DNA of 64,000 bases from an uncultured Prevotellaceae bacterium (GCA_946184125.1 CAMHEL010000004.1:1-64000), one strand, 5' to 3'. Positions 20,360 to 30,820 are shown, counted from the first letter of the stretch. The notes: generated by a model not told the origin, from the sequence alone. Translations and numbers: made by a program.

Positions 20360-21628
20360 TTACCCGAAGTTGTCGAACATGATGGATTCGGGCTCTACTC
20401 CGAGCGAGTCGAGCATGCCCTGGACGGCTTTCGACATGGGGCCGGGACCGCACATGTAGTATTCGATGTCCTCGGGTGCCTCGTGGTCTTTGAGGTATGT
20501 CTCATACATCACCTGATGCACGAAGCCAGCAGTGTATTTCACGCCTGCCTCATCTGCAGCAGGGTCGGGACGGTCGAGAGCGAGGTGGAAGTGGAAGTTG
20601 GGGAACTCCTTCTCGAGCTCGAGGAAGTCATCGATGAAGAAGGCCTCGACGAGAGCACGTGCGCCATAGAAGAAGTGCATCTCACGGTCGCGTGTCTGCA
20701 GTGTCTTCGTCATGTGCATGATTTGTGCGCGCAGAGGCGCCATACCGGCACCACCACCGACCCATATCATCTCCTTCTTGGAGTCGAAGATGGGATGGAA
20801 GTCACCGTAAGGTCCGCTCATAATCACCTTGTCGCCCGGTTTGCGCGAGAAGATGTAGGAAGAAGCGATACCCGTGGGCACGTCCATGAATCCGACTTCA
20901 GGTTTGGGCTTGAACGGTGTGGTGGCGATACGCACGGTAAGCGTGATGCGGTCGCCCTCGGCGGGATAGTTAGCCATGGAGTAAGCCCTGATGGTGGCCT
21001 CCGGGTTGTGTGCCTTGAGAGAGAAGATGTTGAATCTCTCCCACGAGCCGATATATTCGGGTCCGATGTCGTCCTTGTCGAAGTCCTTGTCGTAGTCGAT
21101 GCAGTCGTAGGCAGGGATTTTAATCTGTGCGTAGGAGCCGGGTATGAAGTCCATGTGCTCTCCGGGAGGCAGTGCGACGATGAACTCCTTGATGAACGAC
21201 GACACGTTCTTGTTGGAGATGACGGTGCACTCCCACTCCTTGACGCCCAGCACACTTTCGGGCACTCTGATTTTGAGGTCGCCCTTCACCTTGCATTGGC
21301 ATCCCAGTCTCCAGTGGTCCTTGATTTCCTTGCGGGTGAAGTGTGGGCGCTCCGAGTCGAGGATTTCTCCCCCCCCCTCGAGCACCTGCACCTTGCACTG
21401 TCCGCATGAAGCCTTTCCGCCACAAGCCGAGGGAAGGAAGATGCCGTTCTCGTTGAGCGTCGTCATGAGGCTTGCCCCTTGTCCGACGGAGATGGTCTTG
21501 TCGCCATTGATGAGGATGTTGACATTGCCACTTGGCGAGAGGTAACGTTTCGCCACGAGCAGCAGGATGACCAACAGCAATATAATAACGAGGAAAACCC
21601 CGATGCTTGCTAAAATAAACTGAAACAT
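20360..21628 (-). CDS. nqrF: Na+-translocating NADH:quinone oxidoreductase subunit F
   Basis: This 422-residue subunit is the electron entry point of Na+-NQR: it oxidises NADH and passes electrons through FAD and a 2Fe-2S centre. One N-terminal membrane helix (about 5-26) is followed by a ferredoxin domain with Cys69, Cys75, Cys78 and Cys110 as cluster ligands. The flavin domain shows RAYSMANYP, and the NADH domain shows GGGAGMAPLRAQI and a C-terminal YYMCGPGPMSKAV with the terminal DNFG. It is the last gene of nqrABCDEF, 18 bases after nqrE. Length and motifs are normal for the family. Confidence 0.97.
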   Translation of the reverse strand: MFQFILASIGVFLVIILLLVILLLVAKRYLSPSGNVNILINGDKTISVGQGASLMTTLNENGIFLPSACGGKASCGQCKVQVLEGGGEILDSERPHFTRKEIKDHWRLGCQCKVKGDLKIRVPESVLGVKEWECTVISNKNVSSFIKEFIVALPPGEHMDFIPGSYAQIKIPAYDCIDYDKDFDKDDIGPEYIGSWERFNIFSLKAHNPEATIRAYSMANYPAEGDRITLTVRIATTPFKPKPEVGFMDVPTGIASSYIFSRKPGDKVIMSGPYGDFHPIFDSKKEMIWVGGGAGMAPLRAQIMHMTKTLQTRDREMHFFYGARALVEAFFIDDFLELEKEFPNFHFHLALDRPDPAADEAGVKYTAGFVHQVMYETYLKDHEAPEDIEYYMCGPGPMSKAVQGMLDSLGVEPESIMFDNFG

Positions 21629-21646
21629 AATCTATCGTCCTCCTTT

Positions 21647-22279
21647 TTATATGTTTAATCCCGAGAAGCACATCATAGCCATGGCCATAAGGCCCACGGT
21701 GATGAAGGTGATGCCCAGACCCTTGAGAGGTTCCGGCACATCGCTGTATTCCATTTTCTCCCTGATGGCACCCATGGCCACGATGGCGAGCGTCCATCCA
21801 ATACCACTACCGAGAGCATACACGATGGCATCGACGATGCTTCCGATGTATTGCGAGCTTGCCGGGTCGAGGTTGATGCGCTGCTGCATGAAGAGCGACG
21901 CACCCATGATGGCGCAGTTGACGGCGATGAGCGGGAGGAAGATACCCAGAGCGGCGTAGAGCGACGGAGAGTATTTCTCGACGGTCATCTCGACGAGCTG
22001 CACCATGCCGGCGATGACAGCGATGAAGAGGATGAAGCTGAGATAAGAGAGGTCGACGCCCTGTATGATGCAGTCGGGTCCGAGGACTTTGGTCTGCAGG
22101 AGATAATCGACGGGCACGGTGACGAGCAGCACGAAGGTGACAGCCAGTCCGAGTCCGAGCGAGGTCTTGACATTCTTCGATACGGCAAGGAACGAGCACA
22201 TGCCGAGGAAGAAAGCGAAAATCATGTTGTCGACGAAAATCGACCTGAAAAACAAACTGACAAGATGTTCCATAATCAT
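21647..22279 (-). CDS. nqrE: Na+-translocating NADH:quinone oxidoreductase subunit E
   Basis: This 210-residue integral membrane subunit has six hydrophobic segments. It begins [23 protein letters not shown], the conserved start of NqrE; the FFLGMC segment carries one of the cysteines that with NqrD hold an intramembrane iron centre. A second Cys lies in [13 protein letters not shown]. It overlaps the end of nqrD by 4 bases (ATGA-type coupling), so translation is likely linked. Confidence 0.96.
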   Translation of the reverse strand: MIMEHLVSLFFRSIFVDNMIFAFFLGMCSFLAVSKNVKTSLGLGLAVTFVLLVTVPVDYLLQTKVLGPDCIIQGVDLSYLSFILFIAVIAGMVQLVEMTVEKYSPSLYAALGIFLPLIAVNCAIMGASLFMQQRINLDPASSQYIGSIVDAIVYALGSGIGWTLAIVAMGAIREKMEYSDVPEPLKGLGITFITVGLMAMAMMCFSGLNI

Positions 22280-22905
22280 TTCTCCTCCTTATAGAAATAA
22301 GCTCTGTGAACCCAGATGACGCAGCCGAGCAGGATGAGTGCCATGGCCGGCATGGTCATCATGCCATTGTTGATATATCCAGCATCGTAAGCCGCCTGCG
22401 GGATGAGCTGGAATCCGAGGAGCGAGCCTCGGCCGAGCAATTCGCGCACGCCACCGACGATGATGAGGATAAGTGCGTAGCCCAGACCGTTGGCCACACC
22501 GTCGAGGAAGCTGGGCCAGGGTTTGTTCATCATGGCGAACGCCTCGAGGCGCCCCATGAGGATACAGTTGGTGATAATCAGTCCCACGTAGACCGAGAGT
22601 TGCACGCTGACGTCATAGGCGAAAGCCTTGAGCACCTGGCTGACGATGGTGACGAGCGTCGCCACGACCACCAGCTGCACGATGATACGTATGCGGTTCG
22701 GTATGGTGTTGCGTATAATCGAGATGATGACATTGGCGAATGCCGTGATGATGGTCACCGCCAGTCCCATGACGATAGCCGGCTTGAGCTGTGAGGTGAC
22801 AGCGAGTGCCGAGCAGATGCCGAGCACCTGCACCAGAATAGGATGATCGAGATTGAGAGGTCTTCCGAACGCCTCCTTATTCTCTTTAGAAAAGAGTTTA
22901 CTCAT
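22276..22905 (-). CDS. nqrD: Na+-translocating NADH:quinone oxidoreductase subunit D
   Basis: This 209-residue membrane subunit is homologous to NqrE and RnfE. Motifs include [22 protein letters not shown] near the N-terminus and [16 protein letters not shown] in the middle, each with the conserved cysteine for the NqrD/E iron site. Six membrane helices are apparent. It begins 5 bases after nqrC stops and overlaps nqrE. Confidence 0.96.
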   Translation of the reverse strand: MSKLFSKENKEAFGRPLNLDHPILVQVLGICSALAVTSQLKPAIVMGLAVTIITAFANVIISIIRNTIPNRIRIIVQLVVVATLVTIVSQVLKAFAYDVSVQLSVYVGLIITNCILMGRLEAFAMMNKPWPSFLDGVANGLGYALILIIVGGVRELLGRGSLLGFQLIPQAAYDAGYINNGMMTMPAMALILLGCVIWVHRAYFYKEEK

Positions 22906-22910
22906 ATCGT

Positions 22911-23654
22911 TTATTCCTCCTTACTATTATCTAATAACTTGAAGTAACCGGCATATTTGGCAAATCCCTCCTGGAGCATGTCGCGCACACCGTTAGAGGT
23001 GAGTGTGGCTCCTGTGACGGCATCGACCTCTGAGGCCGGGTTGGTCACGTTTTTCTCCACAGAGAGTGCCACGCTGCCGTCTTCGTTATAGATTTGCTTT
23101 CCTTTGAATAGTTCCTGCCAGGCCTGGCTGTCTTTGATTTCAGCACCGAGTCCGGCCGTCTCGCTCTCATGGTTGAAATATGCCCCGTAAATGGTCTTGC
23201 CGTCGGCATTGACAGCGATGTAGCCATTGATGGGTCCCCACAGTCCCATGCCATATACAGGCACGACGTATTTCTCCTCTTCCCCTATTCTGCAGAAGTA
23301 GACGACGAGGTTACCGTCCTTGTAGTCAGCACTGTTGAGCAAGAATCCGTTGCTCTCGGCGCCTTCGTGGTCGTTGGGGGTGGGTTGGCAGTCATCGTTG
23401 AGGATGACATCGCTGAGCACCACCTCGTTGTATTTCTTCGCTGCCTCCTCATCGCTCAGTCCACGTATGTTGAGCGAGTAGAGGATTTGCTTTTTCTTGT
23501 CGAGCGCCACGTTAGCCTCCTGCTTTTCCTTGAGCGACTGATAGACGAAGGCGAGCAGGAAAGCGACGATGATGACCAAGCATGCGGAGTAGATGATGGT
23601 GTAGGCGTTTGAATTGGTGTTCAAGCCCTTGTTTTTCTCGTTTGCCATAGCCAT
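22911..23654 (-). CDS. nqrC: Na+-translocating NADH:quinone oxidoreductase subunit C, covalent-FMN subunit
   Basis: This 247-residue subunit has one N-terminal membrane helix (about 18-40) and a periplasmic FMN-binding domain. The flavinylation motif DAVTGATLTS places the FMN-carrying threonine at Thr217, with the flavin attached by an ApbE-type transferase that is not encoded in the window. A typical GLWGPINGYIAV segment precedes it. Translation may start at the first or third codon, both Met. It starts one base after the nqrB stop. Confidence 0.96.
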   Translation of the reverse strand: MAMANEKNKGLNTNSNAYTIIYSACLVIIVAFLLAFVYQSLKEKQEANVALDKKKQILYSLNIRGLSDEEAAKKYNEVVLSDVILNDDCQPTPNDHEGAESNGFLLNSADYKDGNLVVYFCRIGEEEKYVVPVYGMGLWGPINGYIAVNADGKTIYGAYFNHESETAGLGAEIKDSQAWQELFKGKQIYNEDGSVALSVEKNVTNPASEVDAVTGATLTSNGVRDMLQEGFAKYAGYFKLLDNSKEE

Positions 23655-23655
23655 G

Positions 23656-24816
23656 TTATTTGTTGGGGGTTAGACGTTTCATACGCTTCGAGATGTTGCG
23701 CTGTACCACGCAGTAGTCGATGAGCGGTGCGAACATGTTCATGAACAGGATGGCGAGCATCATGCCCTCGGGATAGCCGGGGTTCATCACGCGGATGATG
23801 ACCGCCATGATGCCGATGAGCAGTCCATAGATCCATTTGCCGCACTCTGTCCGTGCACTGGTGACGGGGTCGGTGGCCATGAAGACGGCACCGAAGGCAA
23901 ATCCGCCGAGCACGAGGTGCTCATAGAATGGGATGGTGGTCATGCCGATGGCGCTGAAGATGGCTGCCATGACGCCACCGCCGACGAAGACGCTCAGCAT
24001 GATCTTCCATGAAGCGATGCCCGTCCAGAGCAGCAAGATGGCGCCAAGAGCGATGGCGATGATGCTGGTCTCGCCGATGGAACCTGGGATGAAGCCCGTA
24101 ATCATGTCGCTCAGGCTGGATGTGACCTCAGCACCCTGCCCCACTTGTGCCAGAGGTGTGGCAGCGGTGAACCCGTCGGGCAGCGTGTTGCCCAGACCGA
24201 AAATCTTATCGGTGGCCACCCAAACCGTGTCGCCGCTCATCTTCTGCGGATAGGAGAAGAACAGGAAGGCACGCGTGACGAGCGCCACATTGAAGATGTT
24301 CATGCCCGTGCCGCCGAAAATCTCCTTGGCGAAGATGACGGCGAAGGCGCAGGAGATGGCGAGTATCCATAGCGGGCATCCCACCGGCACGATGAGCGGG
24401 ATAATCATACCCGACACGAGGTATCCTTCCTGGATTTCCTCACCCTTCCACTGTGCCCAGATGAACTCGATGCCAAGGCCGACGATGTAGCTGACAAGGA
24501 TTTTGGGCAATACGGCGAGGAAGCCGTAGAAGAAGATGCTCCAGAAGCTTGCCTCGGCAAGGGTGCCGGCAGCAGCGTAGTTCTGGTAGCCCACGTTGTA
24601 CATGCCGAAGAGCAATGCCGGCATGAGCGCTATGACCACCATACTCATGATACGCTTTGAGTCGATGGCGTCGTGTATATGTGCGCCGCTGCGCGACGTG
24701 GTGTTCGGGACGAAGAGGAAGGTCTCAAAGCCTTCGAACACACTTCGCAGGGCGTGCAGTCGTCCACCCTCCTCGAAAGAGGGCTTCAGTTGGTTAAGAT
24801 AACTTCTCAATGACAT
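23656..24816 (-). CDS. nqrB: Na+-translocating NADH:quinone oxidoreductase subunit B
   Basis: This 386-residue membrane subunit contains the sodium path and a second covalent FMN. The motif DGFTAATPLA provides the FMN-bearing threonine at Thr220. The N-terminus SLRSYLNQLKPSFEEGGRL and the SYIVGLGIEFIWAQWKGEE and GHGG-type helices fit the NqrB/RnfD family, as does the C-terminal FMATDPVTSARTECGKWIYG. It lies 21 bases after nqrA. Confidence 0.96.
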   Translation of the reverse strand: MSLRSYLNQLKPSFEEGGRLHALRSVFEGFETFLFVPNTTSRSGAHIHDAIDSKRIMSMVVIALMPALLFGMYNVGYQNYAAAGTLAEASFWSIFFYGFLAVLPKILVSYIVGLGIEFIWAQWKGEEIQEGYLVSGMIIPLIVPVGCPLWILAISCAFAVIFAKEIFGGTGMNIFNVALVTRAFLFFSYPQKMSGDTVWVATDKIFGLGNTLPDGFTAATPLAQVGQGAEVTSSLSDMITGFIPGSIGETSIIAIALGAILLLWTGIASWKIMLSVFVGGGVMAAIFSAIGMTTIPFYEHLVLGGFAFGAVFMATDPVTSARTECGKWIYGLLIGIMAVIIRVMNPGYPEGMMLAILFMNMFAPLIDYCVVQRNISKRMKRLTPNK

Positions 24817-24837
24817 AGCCTAATAATTTTCAGGTGA

Positions 24838-26190
24838 TTAAGCGTTCTCTTTTCTCAGCATGTCAAGTCCTTCACGCACAATGCGTTGCAGCTCCAACTT
24901 AGAGGAATCGATGAACTCTGCGACAGCGAAATCCTCGGGAGCCACCTCATAGATGCCCAACTGCTCCATTCGGTCGATGTTGCCAGTGATGATGGCCTTG
25001 ATGAGGTATTCTGCGTAAATGTCCATGGGCAATACGCTGTCGTATTCTCCACTCATGATAATATGCCTCTCGCCTCCTTTGATGCGTGCGTCGGCCACAT
25101 ATTCCTTCTTCTTTCCGAAGAGCCATGAGAAGTAACTGCGGTTGGCAGAGAACTGCTTGAATCGCGGCATAATCCATCCGAGCATCTCATCGACGTTGTC
25201 ACCCTCGGGGATGGCTGTGACTTCCGATGCATTTGCGGCAGCATAGCCCTCGAGCGAGGTGACCTTTCCGGTGAGAGGATTTCCGCTGATTAGCCTGACA
25301 TGCTTCTTGTCGGAATAATGCCCTTCGAGGATGTCGGCCAATGGCTGCCCCACGATGGTCTCCACATAACATGGATTGGCCATCTCGCTGCCACACAGTG
25401 CGATGGTTCGCCTCAAATCGACTTTCCCCTGTGCGAAATACCTTCCGATGAAGATGACAACAGTAGGTGGCACCGTCCAGACCACCTCACCTTTGTTGAC
25501 CGGGTCGAGATGGTTGACCTGCACGCCCACATTGCCAGCCGGACAGGGTCCGTCGAACACATTCACCTCGGCATCAGCCATGCTTGCGAGCGGTCCAGAT
25601 GCCTGTGCCGGAGAGATGCCGAGATAGGTCTTGGCGATGCGCGACAGAGCGGTGAGGCCGGTCTGGAAAGCCTTCTCGTCGCCCTCCAGCTCAAAGGAGA
25701 AGTCGGCGGCGAGCGGCATGTCGCGGAAGGCGCTCACGAAAATCGCCTTGGGTCGTGCATCGGGTGTTGCCGATACGGCATAGGGCAACTGAAGGATGTA
25801 GCCGAAGAGTCCCCCTTCGAGGAGAGCACTGACCACCGCCTCGCCATCCATCTGTTTGGGGTCTCTCACCTCAAACTTCTTGAATCGCTGCACCTTGTCG
25901 GCTGCCACCTTGACACAGAGCAGTTTGCGCCGGTCGCCGCGGACAACAGCCGTCACCTTGCCGCTGACAGGCGATGCAAATCCCACGTTGGGGAAGGCCT
26001 TGCTGACAAACAAGAAATCCCCTGCTTCGACCTGGTCACCCTCTCGCACGACCACCTTAGGCGCAACGCCGACAAAGTCCTCGGGAACGAGTGCATACTC
26101 CTCCGAAGGCTTTACGGGCATCCGCGTCATGGCGGCCTTTCCTTTGAGGTTGATATCCAGGCCTTTTCGTAATTTGATTACATTTGCCAT
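24838..26190 (-). CDS. nqrA: Na+-translocating NADH:quinone oxidoreductase subunit A
   Basis: This 450-residue peripheral subunit opens the nqr operon. It starts IKLRKGLDINLKGKA, the conserved NqrA N-terminus, and contains SPVSGKVTAVVRGDRR (biotinyl-like fold), DGPCPAGNVGVQVNHLDPV and IALCGSEMANP, all typical. NqrA is soluble in the cytoplasm and sits on the membrane part near the quinone site. The operon has a -7 element 48 bases upstream and diverges from the TamB-like gene. Confidence 0.96.
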   Translation of the reverse strand: MANVIKLRKGLDINLKGKAAMTRMPVKPSEEYALVPEDFVGVAPKVVVREGDQVEAGDFLFVSKAFPNVGFASPVSGKVTAVVRGDRRKLLCVKVAADKVQRFKKFEVRDPKQMDGEAVVSALLEGGLFGYILQLPYAVSATPDARPKAIFVSAFRDMPLAADFSFELEGDEKAFQTGLTALSRIAKTYLGISPAQASGPLASMADAEVNVFDGPCPAGNVGVQVNHLDPVNKGEVVWTVPPTVVIFIGRYFAQGKVDLRRTIALCGSEMANPCYVETIVGQPLADILEGHYSDKKHVRLISGNPLTGKVTSLEGYAAANASEVTAIPEGDNVDEMLGWIMPRFKQFSANRSYFSWLFGKKKEYVADARIKGGERHIIMSGEYDSVLPMDIYAEYLIKAIITGNIDRMEQLGIYEVAPEDFAVAEFIDSSKLELQRIVREGLDMLRKENA

Positions 26191-26237
26191 AGATTTATAA
26201 TAACTGTTGGAATTGAGTATCGAATGCTAATAATTTG

Positions 26238-26245
26238 CAAAGATA
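26238..26245 (-). promoter_or_regulatory. -7 element of the nqr operon
   Basis: The minus strand reads TATCTTTG, a perfect TAnnTTTG, in an AT-rich tract 48 bases before nqrA. No -33 box with standard spacing was identified. Confidence 0.55.
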
Positions 26246-26300
26246 GCATTTATTTTTTATTTTTTAAGGATTGCAATGATTTTTTGTGGAAAAAATGATG

Positions 26301-26308
26301 TAATTTTG
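26301..26308 (+). promoter_or_regulatory. -7 element of the TamB-like gene
   Basis: TAATTTTG matches TAnnTTTG and is followed by a typical GCG. It lies inside the first 11 codons of the longest open frame of the downstream gene, which argues that translation starts further downstream. Confidence 0.5.
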
Positions 26309-26350
26309 CGTGCAAAACAAGTAGGGTCCTGTCCACATATAGTTAGTATT

Positions 26351-29300
26351 GTGGCGTGCCTATCCGAAGACCAACACCATTTCAACCTACCAAACATCAA
26401 AATAATCCGTCGCCTCATCACCTGGCTGGTATGGCTGCTTGTCGGCACCCTTGCCACGCTGCTCTTGCTGCTGCATCTGCCAGCAGTACAGGGGTATCTT
26501 GGCACTCGTGCTTCAGAGATCATCGGCGACCGCCTCGGCACCACAGTGAAAGTGGGTAGCATCGACCTGGGCTTTCTCAACCGCATCATCATCGACGACT
26601 TCGCCGTTGCCGACCAGCAAGGGCAACCGATGCTCAGCGCCACCCGCCTCTCGGCAAAAGTAGAGCTTACCCCCCTCCTTCAGGGCCGCATCTCTGTGTC
26701 GTCGGCACAGGTGTTCGGTCTGAAAGCCATCCTCAGCAAGGCGACCGCCGACAGTCCCCTCAACATCCAGTTCGTGCTCGACTCCCTCGCCAGCGACAGC
26801 AGCAGCGAGCACACACCCCTTGACCTGAACATCAACTCGCTCGTGGTGCGCAACGGCGCCGTGAGCTACGACCAACTCGACATCCCGGCCACCCCAGGAC
26901 TGTTCTGCCCCCAGCACATCGCCGTCAGTGGTCTCAGCGGCCATCTCACGCTGCAGCAACTCACCGACGACCTCATCGACCTGAAAGTGAAGCGTTTAGC
27001 CCTTCACGAGGCCTCCGGCATCGACCTTCGCCGCCTCACCCTTCACCTTCAGGCCGACCGCCGCCGGGCCCTTGTCACCCAACTGGCCCTCGGAATGGGC
27101 AACAGCAGTCTCGAGGCCGACACCCTTGAAGCCAACTACCAGTGGATAGGCGATAGCATCGTGCTGCCTTCCCTCACCTACCGTGGACAGGTCGACCGTG
27201 CCGAGATCCATCCCTCCGACTTCAGTGCCTTCCTGCCCCGTGCCCGTGGCATGAACACCGTTGTCAATCTCGCGACACGTTTTTCAGGCACTACCGATGC
27301 CGTAAGCATCCCCCAGCTCAACATCCGTTCCACGGAAGGTTTCACACTGAGCGCCGACGGTTCCGTCAGCCGCCTGCGCAGTGTTCCCCGCTGGCTGTTG
27401 CGCATAGGCCGGCTCGATGTCACACCCTCAGCCATCGACCGCATCACGCTGCTTGCCGGCACCAACATCCCCGAACCGGTGAGAAGGTTGGGGAGAATCA
27501 ACTACGTCGGCGAGGTGGGCGGCGACGGCGACTCATACGCCATGCGTGGCCATCTCGCCACCGATGCCGGACAAGTGTCGCTCACCTTCGGCTTGCGCGA
27601 CAAGCACCTCACCGGCCATGCCGAGACCGACGGCTTCCAGCTCGGCAGCATCCTCGATGAAAACCAGTTAGGTACGGTGGCGACAACCATCGACATCGAC
27701 GGTCAGCTGCCCCTCGGCCGGGAGATGACCATGCTGGCCAAAGGTGTGGTGCGGCGTCTCGACTTCAACGGTCACACCTACAACAACATCACCATCGACG
27801 GTTTTTACGACCATGAGAGCTTCGACGGCACGCTCGGCATCGACGACCCCAACGGGCTCATCGGCATCGAAGGAAAGTTCAACCTCTCCGCCCAGTCGCC
27901 CTCGGCAACCATCAGCGCCAGTGCCCGCCATTTCACCCCCGAGGCCCTGGGCATAGCAGGAGCCTTCCTTCGCGACCACACCTTCGATGCCGACATCACC
28001 ACCAACATCACCGGCAACCTGGACAACCTCGAGGGCACCATCGACATCGACCACCTCACGCTCACCGCACCCGGCAAGAACTACCATCTCGAGCACCTGC
28101 ACATCGATGCCGACAACAGCGGCACCGACAAGCATTTCATGATGAACAGCGACTTTGGCGAAGTGAATCTCAACGGTCAGTACGACCTTGCCCACGCCGC
28201 CAACAGCATCCTCCGCATTGTGAAGAACCACCTGCCATCGCTGCCACTGCTCACGACCGCCAAGAGTCCCTACGACCAGCGTTTCACACTCACTGCCGAC
28301 ATCGACCGCAGCGACTGGCTCAAGACCTTCACCGACCTCGACCTCACCATCAACTCCCCCCTGCATGTCGACGCACAAGTTGATGAGACCGAGCAATCAC
28401 TCAGCCTCACCTGTCTCGCCCCGAGCATTGAATATAACGATGGCGACTACCGCGACATCAACCTGACCCTCGTCTCTTCAGGCGACACCCTCAAGGCCGA
28501 CGGCAGTCTGGTGAAGATGCAGGAGAGCGGCAAGGGCATCGACCTTGTGCTGCAAGCCAACGCAGCCCACGACATGCTCTCCACCGATGTGGCCTTCGAC
28601 AACCACGGCGGCAGCCAGCGCCTTCGCGGTTCACTCGCCAGCGACACACAATTCCTCACCCTCGACGGCAGGCCGACAGCCAACGTGCACATCAACTCAT
28701 CGCAAATCTTCCTCAACGGCATGCCTTGGAACGTGGAGCCATCGACGCTGCAGCTTGCCAAAGGGCGCATCAACATCGATGACTTCACCGTGAAAAACGG
28801 CGACCAGCACATCATCATCGCCGGCTCACTCACCGACAACCCCACCGACACCATCCATGCCGACCTCAACCGCATCGACATGGCCTTCTTCTCAAACATC
28901 GTGCATATCAACGGCATCGACTTCGGAGGCCATATCACGGGCGGCGCCTATGTCACCTCGGTCTATGACACACCAGAGGCACAAGCCGACCTCTATATCG
29001 ACAACTTCCAGTTCGTCGATGGCCGCATCGGCGACATGAATCTCAAAGTGGCATGGGACGGCAAAGACAAATGCATCACCCTCAACGGCTTGGCCACCGA
29101 CGGCACAGAAGGCACCACCGACATCGATGGCTACGTGCAGCTCGAAGAAGAAAAGCTCAATCTCAACATTAACGCTCACGGCACCCCCCTTCACTTCCTG
29201 ATGAAATTCTGCGACAGTTTCATGAGCGACATCTCCGCCCGCGTCGATGGCAATGTGTGCATCTCGGGGCCCCTTGACGCTATCAACATGGAGGGCAAGG

Positions 29301-30820
29301 TGGTGGCCAACGGCCCTGTCACCCTCTCCAGCCTCAACACCACCTATATGCTGCGCAACGACACCGTACGCCTCGTCCCCGACCATATCCTCTTCAGTGG
29401 CGACAGCATCTTCGACCGTGACGGCCACGTCGCCACGGTGAGCGGCAGCATCGACCATGAAAACATGAGCGACTTCACCTTCGGCCTCGACATCAATGCC
29501 AGGAATCTGCTTGCCTACGACTTTCCCGACTTCGGCGACGACACCTTCTGCGGCACCGTCTATGCCACCGGCGACTGCCACATCAGAGGTGTGAGCGGCG
29601 AAGTGACCATCGATGTGAACGCCACCCCCGAGCGGGGCACCGTCTTCTACTACAATGCCGCCGGTCCCGACCTGCTCAGCCGTCAGGACTTCATCCAATG
29701 GAACGACGTCACCCCCGAGGCCATCGACTACTCCGACCTCCCCTCAGCCAGCAAAGACGCATCGACCATCATCCATCACGACGACGAAGACGAGGAGGCG
29801 AAAGCAGAAGAAGACATCCCCTCCAACTTGCGCATGAATTTCCAAATCAATGCGACACCCGATGCCGCCCTCCGGCTGCTCATGGATACCGAGAGCGGCG
29901 ACTACATCGCTCTCTACGGCAACGGCACCTTGCGCGCATCGTACTTCAACAAAGGCGCCTTCAACCTCTACGGAAACTATGTGGTGGACCATGGAATATA
30001 CAAGCTGACCATACAGAACGTCATCAAGAAGGAGTTCCAATTCCAGCAAGGCGGAACCCTCGCCTTCGCTGGCGACCCCTACGATGCCGCACTCGACCTT
30101 AAAGCCATATACACCGTCAACAGCGTGCCCCTCTCCGACCTCAACATCGGACAAAGCTTCGCCGTCAACAATATCCGTGTCAACTGCATCATGAACATTC
30201 TCGGCACGCCCGCCCAGCCCACCGTAGACTTCGACATGGAGATGCCCACCGTCAACTCCGATGCCCAGCAGATGGTGCGAAGCATCATCAACAGCGAAGA
30301 TGAACTCAACCAGCAAGTCGTCTACCTGCTCGCCATAGGACGGTTCTACAACCAGAGTGCCGATGCCTTGACCCCAGAGGGACAGAGCCAGACCAGCCTC
30401 GCCATGCAGAGTCTGCTCAGCGGCACCATCAGCCAGCAGATCAACAACGTCATCAACAGCTTTGTGAAGACCAGCAACTGGAACTTCGGTGCCAATATAT
30501 CGACGGGCAACGAAGGATTCAACAACGCCGAGTATGAAGGATTGCTCAGCGGGCGGCTGCTCAACAACCGGCTGCTCATCAACGGGCAGTTCGGCTACCG
30601 CGACAACCCCAACGCCACCACCAGTTTCATAGGCGACTTCGACATCCGCTACCTGCTCTACCCCAACGGCAACCTCGCCGTGAAAGTCTACAACCAGACC
30701 AATGACCGCTATTTCGTGAAAAACAGCCTCAACACACAGGGCATTGGCCTCATCATGAAAAAAGACTTCAACGGATGGAGAGAGTTGCTCAACAGGCGAA
30801 AGAAGAAGAAAAACGACTGA
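26351..30820 (+). CDS. TamB/AsmA-like translocation and assembly module protein
   Basis: The protein is about 1489 residues from the GTG at 26351. An ATG at 26276 gives 25 more residues but lies upstream of the likely -7 box. One N-terminal membrane anchor (TWLVWLLVGTLATLLLLLHL) is followed by a very long, mostly beta-stranded region with repeated ID, DG and G-x-x-D elements, as in AsmA/TamB bridge-like proteins. The last 400 residues match the TamB C-terminal domain (VFYYNAAGPDLL, VIKKEFQFQQGGTL, LNIGQSFAVNNIRVNC), with the tail rich in beta strands before RRKKKK. Family members span the periplasm and help outer-membrane protein assembly or lipid transport. No BamA-like partner is in the window. 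Bcp follows 114 bases later. Confidence 0.85.
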   Translation: MACLSEDQHHFNLPNIKIIRRLITWLVWLLVGTLATLLLLLHLPAVQGYLGTRASEIIGDRLGTTVKVGSIDLGFLNRIIIDDFAVADQQGQPMLSATRLSAKVELTPLLQGRISVSSAQVFGLKAILSKATADSPLNIQFVLDSLASDSSSEHTPLDLNINSLVVRNGAVSYDQLDIPATPGLFCPQHIAVSGLSGHLTLQQLTDDLIDLKVKRLALHEASGIDLRRLTLHLQADRRRALVTQLALGMGNSSLEADTLEANYQWIGDSIVLPSLTYRGQVDRAEIHPSDFSAFLPRARGMNTVVNLATRFSGTTDAVSIPQLNIRSTEGFTLSADGSVSRLRSVPRWLLRIGRLDVTPSAIDRITLLAGTNIPEPVRRLGRINYVGEVGGDGDSYAMRGHLATDAGQVSLTFGLRDKHLTGHAETDGFQLGSILDENQLGTVATTIDIDGQLPLGREMTMLAKGVVRRLDFNGHTYNNITIDGFYDHESFDGTLGIDDPNGLIGIEGKFNLSAQSPSATISASARHFTPEALGIAGAFLRDHTFDADITTNITGNLDNLEGTIDIDHLTLTAPGKNYHLEHLHIDADNSGTDKHFMMNSDFGEVNLNGQYDLAHAANSILRIVKNHLPSLPLLTTAKSPYDQRFTLTADIDRSDWLKTFTDLDLTINSPLHVDAQVDETEQSLSLTCLAPSIEYNDGDYRDINLTLVSSGDTLKADGSLVKMQESGKGIDLVLQANAAHDMLSTDVAFDNHGGSQRLRGSLASDTQFLTLDGRPTANVHINSSQIFLNGMPWNVEPSTLQLAKGRINIDDFTVKNGDQHIIIAGSLTDNPTDTIHADLNRIDMAFFSNIVHINGIDFGGHITGGAYVTSVYDTPEAQADLYIDNFQFVDGRIGDMNLKVAWDGKDKCITLNGLATDGTEGTTDIDGYVQLEEEKLNLNINAHGTPLHFLMKFCDSFMSDISARVDGNVCISGPLDAINMEGKVVANGPVTLSSLNTTYMLRNDTVRLVPDHILFSGDSIFDRDGHVATVSGSIDHENMSDFTFGLDINARNLLAYDFPDFGDDTFCGTVYATGDCHIRGVSGEVTIDVNATPERGTVFYYNAAGPDLLSRQDFIQWNDVTPEAIDYSDLPSASKDASTIIHHDDEDEEAKAEEDIPSNLRMNFQINATPDAALRLLMDTESGDYIALYGNGTLRASYFNKGAFNLYGNYVVDHGIYKLTIQNVIKKEFQFQQGGTLAFAGDPYDAALDLKAIYTVNSVPLSDLNIGQSFAVNNIRVNCIMNILGTPAQPTVDFDMEMPTVNSDAQQMVRSIINSEDELNQQVVYLLAIGRFYNQSADALTPEGQSQTSLAMQSLLSGTISQQINNVINSFVKTSNWNFGANISTGNEGFNNAEYEGLLSGRLLNNRLLINGQFGYRDNPNATTSFIGDFDIRYLLYPNGNLAVKVYNQTNDRYFVKNSLNTQGIGLIMKKDFNGWRELLNRRKKKKND

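Noticed and set aside
22276-26190. Possible Rnf complex instead of Na+-NQR
   Set aside because: Gene order A-B-C-D-E-F with an NqrA and an NqrF containing FAD and NADH domains identifies NQR. Rnf would have RnfB/RnfC ferredoxin subunits.
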